DNA of 17,578 bases, from assembly GCA_947624125.1 (NCBI GenBank), contig CANQIY010000015.1, forward strand, positions 1-17,578, given 5' to 3'. The notes under the pieces were generated by a model. It did no database searches and had not been told where the DNA came from. It was given only the letters and a program-made list of their open reading frames with translations. The position numbers were made by a program, and so were the translations under genes. This DNA is from an uncultured Bacilli bacterium (GTDB lineage: Bacteria; Bacillota_I; Bacilli_A; RF39; UBA660). Each line of letters opens with the position of its first letter. The first letter of the stretch is position 1. Positions 1-6,675 of the stretch are shown one piece after another.

Positions 1-73
1 AGGCTCATTTAAAAATGTAGGATTTCCTACATAATTATATGGTCCAAATATTACATTTTTATATTGACTTTAA

Positions 74-214
74 CATACGTTATATTTTGAAAAAGTATAT
101 TCAGTAATACTTACATATGATAACAAAAAAAGTGGAACTAAATGTGAAACAGTACAATGTGCAATAGATGAACTATATGGAGGGATGAAATATAAAAATG
201 AAAAAGAATTATAA
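74..214 (+). pseudogene. 5'-truncated remnant of a surface-protein paralogue
   Basis: An open frame after the stop at 71-73 encodes a short stretch ending at a TAA at 212-214. From about position 116 it reads as the conserved N-terminal module of the gene that follows: YDNKKSG, then a CETVQCAIDELY segment, matching YENSESHG and YENVQDSIDELY in the intact neighbour. It has no start codon with a ribosome site, no membrane segment and no downstream domain, so it is a broken copy. It overlaps the start of the intact gene by 17 bases in another frame. The remnant has two cysteines in this module, whereas the intact neighbour has none. Most likely it was left by recombination between paralogous surface genes. 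That it is homologous is seen; the mechanism is inferred. Confidence 0.6.
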
Positions 215-1703
215 ATTAGTGTTTGGAATAATAATAGGAATATTAATATCAGGAAGAATAGTATATGGAATAACAGAAAGTATAATAGAGGGTAAAAATG
301 TAATATATGAAAACAGTGAAAGCCATGGTTCATATGAAAATGTGCAAGACAGTATAGATGAATTATATAGATTAAGTGGAATACAAAGTGAAGAATGGAA
401 AGAAGAAATATTAAAAGGGAATGACCCAGTCTTAGGAGAAACCTTAACCCCAGTAACCATAGAAAGTAATGGAGATGTATATTATGCAAATAAGAATAGT
501 AAATGGTATAACTATTCAGAAAAAAGGTGGGCAAATGCAGTAAAGTTAGTGCCTAATCCAAATAAAACTTACAACACAGGAGATAAAATAGAAGAGGAAG
601 ATATAGAAAGTTATTTTGTATGGATACCAAGATATAAATATCAATTATGGAATGTAGATAATTATGAAATTATAGATGTGAGTACATTAACAAATAAAAG
701 TTATGATACAACACCAAAGATATATGGAAACGCAAGAATAATAAACATCGAATTTGAACCAATAACAGAAAATAATCCATCTTCAGAAAATTCACAAAAT
801 GGTGAATGGATAACGCACCCAGCATTCACATTAAACGACAAACAATTAAAAGGAATATGGGTAGGCAAATTTGAAACAGGATATAATCAAATGGCAAATG
901 TTGGAGGCCCAATAGATACAGATAATTGGAGTACAGCAGGAGCTCAACACAATGAAACATATACTACTAGTAGAATAATAATTAAACCGAATGTATATTC
1001 ATGGAGAGGTATAAATGTATATAATATATTTATGAATGCTTACAATTATTTAAGAGAAAAATATGACTCCCATATGATGAAGAATACTGAATGGGGAGCA
1101 GTAGCATACCTTTCTCATTCTGCATATGGAATAGGAACAGAAATAAGAATAAATAACAATTCCTCGCAAAAGACAGGATATTCAACTGCGGCCAATACCG
1201 ACCAAAGTAGTTATATGGGTGACAGTGGAATTGCAGCTACAGTAACACAACCATACAATACTCCAACGGGATACTTAGCCAGTACAACGGGAAATATAAC
1301 AGGCATATATGATATGAGTGGTGGAGCTGAGGAATATGTAGCAGCATATAGTAAAAATATAGAAAAAGATAGTGGGTTTAATGATACTGACCTTAATACA
1401 TATTCAGGTTATTTTGATAAATATCCAGAAGATAGTACTGAAACTTCTTATGGAAATAGGATTTTAGGAGATGCAACAGGAGAAATGGGACCATTCTATA
1501 ATTATTACGAAAAAGTTGGACCTTTATATTATCATAATAGTTGGTATTCTGATGTTTCAGGTTTTACTAATTTAACATATCCATGGTTTGGCCGAGGAGG
1601 TCCCTATAGTAATGGATTATTAGCTGGTCAGTATTTTTTCTTTAATAAAGCAGGAAATTCAATTACATATGTTTCCTTCCGTCTTGTTCTAAGTCCCATT
1701 TAA
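198..1703 (+). CDS. membrane-anchored surface protein with FGE-sulfatase/C-type-lectin-like domain
   Basis: A 501-residue protein. Residues 6-24 form one membrane helix after a KK-rich start, so the rest should lie outside the cell. Residues 35-57 are a small module (YEN..SHG..ENVQDSIDELY), repeated in the remnant just upstream. From about 139 (FVWIPRYKYQLWN) to the end the pattern is that of the formylglycine-generating-enzyme (SUMF1) fold: WITHPAF at 204-210, KNTEWGAVAYL at 295-305, GIYDMSGGAEEY at 369-380, YPWFGRGG at 461-468 and SFRLVLSP at 493-500. There is no cysteine at all, so the catalytic cysteines of true FGE are missing and a binding role (adhesin or ligand capture) is more likely than catalysis. 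The ATG at 198 lies about 14 bases after GGAGG (179-183), a long gap. Isoleucine is nearly always ATA up to about base 1375, then ATT, unlike neighbouring genes. Fold assignment fairly sure; role inferred. Confidence 0.75.
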   Translation: MKKNYKLVFGIIIGILISGRIVYGITESIIEGKNVIYENSESHGSYENVQDSIDELYRLSGIQSEEWKEEILKGNDPVLGETLTPVTIESNGDVYYANKNSKWYNYSEKRWANAVKLVPNPNKTYNTGDKIEEEDIESYFVWIPRYKYQLWNVDNYEIIDVSTLTNKSYDTTPKIYGNARIINIEFEPITENNPSSENSQNGEWITHPAFTLNDKQLKGIWVGKFETGYNQMANVGGPIDTDNWSTAGAQHNETYTTSRIIIKPNVYSWRGINVYNIFMNAYNYLREKYDSHMMKNTEWGAVAYLSHSAYGIGTEIRINNNSSQKTGYSTAANTDQSSYMGDSGIAATVTQPYNTPTGYLASTTGNITGIYDMSGGAEEYVAAYSKNIEKDSGFNDTDLNTYSGYFDKYPEDSTETSYGNRILGDATGEMGPFYNYYEKVGPLYYHNSWYSDVSGFTNLTYPWFGRGGPYSNGLLAGQYFFFNKAGNSITYVSFRLVLSPI

Positions 1704-1705
1704 AT

Positions 1706-1736
1706 ATTCAAAGGCTTTTAAATGGCCTTTTTTTAA
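1706..1736 (+). terminator. intrinsic terminator after the FGE-like gene
   Basis: A 6-bp stem AAAGGC (1710-1715) with GCCTTT (1725-1730), a 9-base loop, and a run of seven T from 1728. It starts a few bases after the stop codon at 1701-1703. Confidence 0.7.
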
Positions 1737-1853
1737 TTTCTATTAAAATTTAAGCAAAAACAGAGTAGAATATTATAAAATAATGTAATATAATAAAATT
1801 AGTTAAATTTTTAATTTAATAGTTATGTGAAAATTATTTGATGGAGGTTTATT

Positions 1854-2543
1854 ATGAAATGTATTAATTGTAATTCTACACATGTTCAAAAAGATGGAAA
1901 TCATGATGGTTATCAAAGATATAAATGTTTAAATTGTCGAAGAAAATTTGATTTTGGAAAGTATGAAAATGTTAATGAATATATTTTACATTTTAATTTA
2001 AAGTTAAAAAAACAAGATAATAATAAATTAACGAGAGAAAATTATTGTACTCCATCTAATAAACCAAGTTATCTTAGTAGAACTGTCTATGATGATGAAT
2101 GGGTAAAAAATCAATATGAAAAATGTTTAAAAAATTATGATGAAAATATGGCAAGATTTAAAAAATTAAACCATGATGATTTTAATAATTGTTTAAATGA
2201 ATTTGTCAAAAAATATGATTTTAAAGAAATTAAAGATTTGAATGAAGTTCATAATATATCCGGAATATATATAATGGTTTTAGATAATTATTCTCAGGTT
2301 TATATAGGTATGTCTAAAAATACAATGAAGAGAAGAATAATTGAACATTGGCGAAAAAAAGTATATTTTGACAGATTAGTACCTATGAAAAATCGGGAAC
2401 CTTTAATAGTTATTGATTCTTTCGGAGCTTTAGATACAACAAGAATTTTTTATAAACAATTAGATGCTTCTCTTTGTGAAAGTTATATAGAAAAAATTGT
2501 AAATGATTTTAATGATGAATATAAAATAAATCGTAATGAATAA
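1854..2543 (+). CDS. zinc-ribbon / GIY-YIG nuclease fusion protein
   Basis: A 229-residue protein. Residues 1-33 form a zinc ribbon with C3-x2-C6 and C25-x2-C28 around a GYQRYKC core, the type found at the front of IS1/IS1595-like transposase proteins. Residues about 40-130 are a charged linker. Residues 134-226 carry the GIY-YIG nuclease pattern: SGIYIM at 136-141, VYIGMS at 149-154, K159-R160-R161 for the conserved arginine, H165, a likely metal-binding glutamate E209 in CESYIEK, and a terminal asparagine (N220 or N226). All expected catalytic positions look present, so it could be an active endonuclease. The ribosome site GGAGG (1843-1847) is 6 bases from ATG. It stands alone, between a variable surface gene and a secreted-protein gene. 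I see no flanking inverted repeats, so it is not clearly part of a transposon. A role in mobile-DNA cutting or genome defence is inference. Confidence 0.8.
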   Translation: MKCINCNSTHVQKDGNHDGYQRYKCLNCRRKFDFGKYENVNEYILHFNLKLKKQDNNKLTRENYCTPSNKPSYLSRTVYDDEWVKNQYEKCLKNYDENMARFKKLNHDDFNNCLNEFVKKYDFKEIKDLNEVHNISGIYIMVLDNYSQVYIGMSKNTMKRRIIEHWRKKVYFDRLVPMKNREPLIVIDSFGALDTTRIFYKQLDASLCESYIEKIVNDFNDEYKINRNE

Positions 2544-2566
2544 GATAACATTTTATATTAAAAATG

Positions 2567-2596
2567 GTGACAAATTATTTTCTTGGGACGTATAAT
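2567..2596 (+). promoter_or_regulatory. sigma-A type promoter for the secreted protein
   Basis: GTGACA (2567-2572), an 18-base spacer, then a perfect TATAAT (2591-2596). Transcription would begin near 2603, about 20 bases before the ATG at 2624, with GGAGAG (2611-2616) as ribosome site. Confidence 0.7.
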
Positions 2597-2623
2597 TTTA
2601 TTATAGAAATGGAGAGATAAAAA

Positions 2624-3799
2624 ATGAAAAAAATAAAAAATGTACTAGCAGCAGTATTATGTTTAACAATGATGTTATTTGTAATACCTGCGATGGTTAA
2701 AGCCGAAGAAATTGATTCAAAAGATTTTATTACTTTAGTACCATTTCAAGGTTTAGGCGAAGTATTTGACTATACTTATGAAAATGGTGAAGTAGTATTA
2801 AAGGTTAAAGATGTTGACCTTTACAAAGCATTGATGCTTTCAGAACAAAGATGGGCTGATAGTCGTAATGACATTGACTCAGATATTGATGATACAATAA
2901 GAGAAGGTTCAATTGCTTATAGTAAATTATCTAAATATTTAAAAGAAGTTCCAGTTGAAGGTGAGGATAGAACTATAATTACTGGAACAATAGGTTTAGG
3001 CACTCATATATATTTTCCAGAAAACGTTACAAAAATTACTTTTAGTGCTAGTGAATCAGGTGATAGTTCAACTGTAGATGGTAAATTTACTTTAGATGAA
3101 GCAGATATGCAAGATGAAAATGGTAAAAATTATTATTATTACGATAGAACTGGTATATTATTTGATGTTTATAATGATATAGACCCTGAAACTTATAAAG
3201 AAATTATTGATTGGGTACCATTACAAAAATGGGGAAATTGGGATTACAATTGGGGTTATACTTATAATTTTGTTGGCTATGATGCAAATAACAATGAAGT
3301 ATTTACTTCTAAAATAAGATTTAGTTATGAACTTGGTGAAACAAGTACAACAGATGAAAATACTGGTGTATCAGTTACTGGTCAAAAAGATATTGATACT
3401 ACTTTAGCAGTAGAAAATTTAGCTCCTGAAGCAGATGTTTATAAAGAATTAGTTAAACAATTAGAAGGTAAAAAAGTAGTCGGAGCATATGAAGTAAAAT
3501 TAAATGGTAGTTATGAAGGAAAATTAAGTGTATCATTTAATGTTGATAGTAAATATAATGACCAAAAAGCAACAGTATTACATAAAAAGAGTGATGGTAC
3601 AGTTGAAACATTTGAGGCAGTAGTGGCTGGTGGTAAAGTAACAGTAGAAGTATCAGAATTATCACCATTTATAGTTGCTCTAAGTGATGTTAAAGCTGAT
3701 AGTACACCAACTCTAGGAGTACCAAGTTATATTGAAATTGCAAGTTTACTTGTGTTATGTGCTGGAGTTTGTTTAATTAAAGTTTTAAAAAGAGACTAA
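2624..3799 (+). CDS. secreted surface protein with C-terminal membrane anchor
   Basis: A 391-residue protein. Residues 1-27 are a classic signal peptide (MKKIK, hydrophobic core, likely cleavage after VKA at 25-27). The exported part is acidic and rich in Asp, Tyr and Thr. A stretch near 320-357 (LHKKSDGTVE, then VTVEVSELSPFIVA) resembles the repeated beta-type SPF module common in gut Bacillota surface proteins. The C-terminus has PTLGVPS at 362-368, a hydrophobic helix at about 369-385, and a basic KVLKRD tail: the layout of a sortase signal, though no true LPxTG is present. It is a monocistronic unit with its own promoter (2567-2596) and terminator (3816-3846). No enzymatic motif is seen. 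Function unknown; a surface-exposed, anchored location is well supported. Confidence 0.8.
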   Translation: MKKIKNVLAAVLCLTMMLFVIPAMVKAEEIDSKDFITLVPFQGLGEVFDYTYENGEVVLKVKDVDLYKALMLSEQRWADSRNDIDSDIDDTIREGSIAYSKLSKYLKEVPVEGEDRTIITGTIGLGTHIYFPENVTKITFSASESGDSSTVDGKFTLDEADMQDENGKNYYYYDRTGILFDVYNDIDPETYKEIIDWVPLQKWGNWDYNWGYTYNFVGYDANNNEVFTSKIRFSYELGETSTTDENTGVSVTGQKDIDTTLAVENLAPEADVYKELVKQLEGKKVVGAYEVKLNGSYEGKLSVSFNVDSKYNDQKATVLHKKSDGTVETFEAVVAGGKVTVEVSELSPFIVALSDVKADSTPTLGVPSYIEIASLLVLCAGVCLIKVLKRD

Positions 3800-3815
3800 T
3801 ATAAATAAGTATTTA

Positions 3816-3846
3816 AAAGAGGATTAAGAAAAGCTTAATCCTTTTA
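3816..3846 (+). terminator. strong intrinsic terminator
   Basis: A perfect 9-bp stem AGGATTAAG (3820-3828) with CTTAATCCT (3834-3842), a 5-base loop and a following T run. It ends the surface-protein transcript and separates it from the pseudouridine synthase promoter. Confidence 0.85.
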
Positions 3847-3906
3847 TATGCATAATTTTAGTAATTCATTAGAAAGTAAAATAAATAAAAAAAGGAAGAG
3901 ATAATA

Positions 3907-3935
3907 TTGTCAAATGAATAATATTTAGTTACAAT
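3907..3935 (+). promoter_or_regulatory. promoter of the pseudouridine synthase, placing the start site at the ATG
   Basis: TTGTCA (3907-3912), a 17-base spacer and TACAAT (3930-3935), one mismatch in each box. The expected transcription start (3941-3943) coincides with the ATG at 3943, so the mRNA may be leaderless. Confidence 0.65.
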
Positions 3936-3942
3936 AATAAAT

Positions 3943-4602
3943 ATGAAAAAGAAAAAAATAGATATAATTTATGAAGATAAAAATTTAATAGTAGTTAATA
4001 AACCAGCAGGAGTATTATCAATTGGAACATATAATAATAGAGAAGATAATCTATATTATGAAGTATCTTCATATGTTAAAAGACAACATAAAAGTAATAA
4101 AATATTTATTATTCATCGTTTAGATAAAGATACTTCAGGTCTTATTATGTTTGCTAAAAATATCAAAGTAAAGAAGATAATGCAAGATAATTGGAATACT
4201 GTTGTTAGAAAGTATATTGGTATTGTTGATGGCATAACTGAAGAAAAAGGAATAATAAAAAGTTATTTAAAAATGACCAAAACTAATTATGTATATAGTA
4301 CTAAAAATAGTGGTAAATTAGCTATTACAGAATATGAAAGAATAAAGAATAATAAATTATATAGTGTTTTACTTTTAAATATAAAAACAGGTCGTCATCA
4401 TCAAATAAGAGTCCATTTAAGTGATATAAATCATCCTTTAATTGGGGATAAAATATATGCTAAAAAGAAAGATAGAGGACATAATAAACTATATTTGCAT
4501 GCTTATTATTTAGAATTTAAGCATCCCATAACAAATGAAAAAATTATTTTACAAGCTACTATTCCTTCTTATTTTTATCAATTAATAGATTTTAATTTAT
4601 AA
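3943..4602 (+). CDS. RluA-family RNA pseudouridine synthase
   Basis: A 219-residue enzyme that would convert uridine to pseudouridine in rRNA or tRNA. Signature motifs: the family's opening IIYEDKNLIVVNKPAG (8-23), the catalytic HRLDKDTSG at 58-66 with Asp61, and KTGRHHQIRVHL at 148-159, followed by HPLIGDKIY. The N-terminal S4 RNA-binding domain found in RluB/C/D-type members is absent, so it is a minimal catalytic-domain version; the exact target base cannot be told from sequence. No Shine-Dalgarno lies close to ATG 3943, and an in-frame stop (TAA at 3919-3921) excludes a longer start. With the promoter placed as it is, translation from a leaderless mRNA is likely. The gene is convergent with the cysteine-repeat gene, with a shared hairpin between them. 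Family assignment is secure. Confidence 0.92.
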   Translation: MKKKKIDIIYEDKNLIVVNKPAGVLSIGTYNNREDNLYYEVSSYVKRQHKSNKIFIIHRLDKDTSGLIMFAKNIKVKKIMQDNWNTVVRKYIGIVDGITEEKGIIKSYLKMTKTNYVYSTKNSGKLAITEYERIKNNKLYSVLLLNIKTGRHHQIRVHLSDINHPLIGDKIYAKKKDRGHNKLYLHAYYLEFKHPITNEKIILQATIPSYFYQLIDFNL

Positions 4603-4615
4603 CTATTTAACCAAT

Positions 4616-4646
4616 AAAAAAAGCTAGTCATTATTTACTAGCTTTT
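4616..4646. terminator. bidirectional terminator enclosing a stop codon
   Basis: A perfect 10-bp stem AAAAGCTAGT (4619-4628) with ACTAGCTTTT (4637-4646) and an 8-base loop. Read on the minus strand it is followed by a long U run (complement of the A run from 4616); on the plus strand by TTTTGTT. The stop codon of the minus-strand gene (4631-4633) lies inside the loop, so its last four codons are part of the hairpin. Confidence 0.85.
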
Positions 4647-6649
4647 GTTGTATATCTTGTTTCTCCAGTTCTTTCCCATCCTGGTAAAGAAGTTTCTGTA
4701 CTCCATTGATATCTATATTTAGTTGTAGTTTGTGTTGATTTATGTGCATCAACAGTAATTACTTCTCCTTTAGTACATTTTGAATCAGAACCAAGACCGT
4801 ATTTAGTATATCCTTCTTGACATAAGTATTCAGTATGAACACTTGGTCTTTTAGTAATTGTACCATTTGATATACATTTATCACCACTTAATGTATAACC
4901 GTTTTCACAAGATTTTTTAGTTTCTTTAATAAATGGTTTTTCTTCATTTGTTGTTTTATAACAACGGTCACCACTTAGAGAATAAGATTTGTCTTCACAA
5001 TAATATTCTTTTGTAACTGATGGATTAGCAGTTTGAGTAGTAGTTATTGTACATGTTGTACCATTTAAGATGCCCTCACTACATTTATAAGTAGTCTTTG
5101 TGTTTATATCTGCTGGAATATAACCATCTGTTAAACATTGTGTTCCTGATAATCTTCCACCATTTGGACAACTATAAGTAACATTTTGTTTAGCTTTTGC
5201 TCCTTTTAAACATTGAGAGCCACTTACTGTACCACCATATGGGCAACTGTAAGAATTATTTGTTTTAACTTGTGCATCTTTATCAACTGTTTTAGTTGTT
5301 GTTGAACCAGAACAGTAGTGAGCATATTTTTTAGTAGAGCATGATGGACAAACATTTTTTGTAAGTCCGCTATATGAACAACCTGATGGTGATATTATTG
5401 AATCACTAAATGTATAACCACCACTAGTTTTTGTTGTTTCTGTTACTCGACATTTACCATTTTGAAGATTTGTTGCATTTTTATAAGCTGAACAGTCATA
5501 ATATGTCGATTTACTATTAGTTGCAGAGTAGACACAAGTTGTACCATTCCAAGTACCATAATCACAATAATAATCATATGTAGTTGATGCTTGGGCTGGA
5601 GTAGATGATGTTACTCGACATTGTGAACCACTAAGTGTACCTATTTGACAAGAATATGAATAATCATTATTAGCAGTAGCATTTTTAGTTGTTGTTATTG
5701 TTTTAGTACATTTTGTATTTGCACCACTTCCAGATTGTGTATAGCCTTCTGGACATTTATAGATAGTATTTTCTTTTGCTGGAATAGAATTTTCTGTCTT
5801 TTTATAACATTTAGTGTTTTCGCCACTTCCGGATTGAGCATAACCTTCCGGACATTTATATGTGTAACTTACAATTGGGTCTTTAGTTGATGTTGTACCT
5901 TTAGTACAAGTCATATTTTCGCCTTCCCCAACAGAAGTATAACCTTCCGGACATTTATAAGTTACTTTTTTCGAAGCTGGAACAGTATCTTTATTGTCTT
6001 TAATACATTTAGTACCACTTCTTGTAAATCCGGCTTCACAAGTATAAATTGTATCGGTTACTGTATATGGTTGTTTATAACGATATTCTAATATTTTTTC
6101 ATCTTCAGTTGGTTCAATAACCGTTACATCACATTTACCATTACTTCCTGTACATAATTGATTACAACCTAATTCTTCTGTTGTTTTAGCAACTTCATTA
6201 CCACAAACTAACATAATAGTCATATGATATGTACCATTTTCATTTTTAACTAAAGCATAACTAGCTTCCGCATCACATGCTTTATTGTCTTTATAACTAA
6301 ATGGTAACATTAATCCTTTATCGATTAATTGTTGAAGCGTATATTTTAATGTTTGATTTGCATTTGGTAATTCGCTAATTAAGAAATATTCTTTAGCTGT
6401 ATCATGAAAATAACGATAACCATCAATAAATTCTTTAGAGTATGCATTTGAATTAGTTATGCTTCCACTTGGATTTTGATTATTAACAGAGCTATTACCT
6501 CCATCATAGACATTAATATTACTATTTGGATTTTTCTTAGCAAATAAACCAATAATGACGATGACTACAATAGCAATAGCAACAATAATTAACCCCTTTT
6601 TAATAACGTTTCCCCAGTCAATATCTTTTTTTGGTTCTTCTGTATACAT
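4631..6649 (-). CDS. single-pass surface protein with cysteine-rich tandem repeats
   Basis: A 672-residue protein of unknown function. A short acidic/basic cytoplasmic start is followed by one membrane helix (about 18-36), so the rest should face outward. Residues about 70-150 form a compact domain (AKEYFLISELP, TLQQLIDKGL, CDAEASY, MLVCG) with one cysteine pair (C125, C149). From 202 to about 627 come roughly 14 repeats, each with two cysteines, in the form Y-x-C-x2-G-x(4-9)-C. Examples are YKCPEGYTQSGSGANTKC at 297-314 and YSCPYGGTVSGSQC at 467-480. The linkers are rich in Thr, Ser and Lys. The unit at 424-446 is irregular. The tail (TTKYRYQWS and LPGWERTGETRYTTK) has an aromatic pattern reminiscent of thrombospondin type-1 segments. 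Paired cysteines suggest disulfide-locked repeats on an extracellular stalk. It is second in an operon, 26 bases after the 704-residue gene, with GGAGG (complement of 6658-6662) 8 bases from ATG. Confidence 0.75.
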   Translation of the reverse strand: MYTEEPKKDIDWGNVIKKGLIIVAIAIVVIVIIGLFAKKNPNSNINVYDGGNSSVNNQNPSGSITNSNAYSKEFIDGYRYFHDTAKEYFLISELPNANQTLKYTLQQLIDKGLMLPFSYKDNKACDAEASYALVKNENGTYHMTIMLVCGNEVAKTTEELGCNQLCTGSNGKCDVTVIEPTEDEKILEYRYKQPYTVTDTIYTCEAGFTRSGTKCIKDNKDTVPASKKVTYKCPEGYTSVGEGENMTCTKGTTSTKDPIVSYTYKCPEGYAQSGSGENTKCYKKTENSIPAKENTIYKCPEGYTQSGSGANTKCTKTITTTKNATANNDYSYSCQIGTLSGSQCRVTSSTPAQASTTYDYYCDYGTWNGTTCVYSATNSKSTYYDCSAYKNATNLQNGKCRVTETTKTSGGYTFSDSIISPSGCSYSGLTKNVCPSCSTKKYAHYCSGSTTTKTVDKDAQVKTNNSYSCPYGGTVSGSQCLKGAKAKQNVTYSCPNGGRLSGTQCLTDGYIPADINTKTTYKCSEGILNGTTCTITTTQTANPSVTKEYYCEDKSYSLSGDRCYKTTNEEKPFIKETKKSCENGYTLSGDKCISNGTITKRPSVHTEYLCQEGYTKYGLGSDSKCTKGEVITVDAHKSTQTTTKYRYQWSTETSLPGWERTGETRYTTKASK
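4769..6046 (-). repeat. array of about 14 two-cysteine repeats within the surface protein
   Basis: Codons 202-627 of the cysteine-rich gene. Units of about 25-35 residues each have two cysteines. The three units at about 5708-5959 are the most alike even in DNA, so copy number could change by slippage or recombination. Confidence 0.7.
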
Positions 6650-6675
6650 AATTTTTTCCTCCTTTTCTAAAAAAT

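Noticed and set aside
70..534. 154-residue minus-strand open frame over the start of the FGE-like gene
   Set aside because: It lies antisense to the better supported plus-strand gene, its composition is only His/Leu/Phe/Tyr-rich antisense of AT-rich codons, and it has no ribosome site or recognisable motif.
1500..1703. Diversity-generating retroelement variable region
   Set aside because: Position in the fold is suggestive, but there is no reverse transcriptase, template repeat or adenine-linked variation visible in this window; kept only as a lead in the findings.
1789..1794. TATAAT as a promoter for the GIY-YIG gene
   Set aside because: The -10 is perfect but there is no -35 at 16-18 bases and no TGn extension, and in such AT-rich DNA the hexamer alone is expected by chance.
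1704..2623. Transposon ends around the zinc-ribbon/GIY-YIG gene
   Set aside because: I looked for terminal inverted repeats or target duplications in both flanks and saw none beyond AT-rich chance matches.
4769..6046. CRISPR-like direct repeats
   Set aside because: The repeats are coding, diverged and in frame with paired cysteines; spacing and sequence do not fit a CRISPR array.
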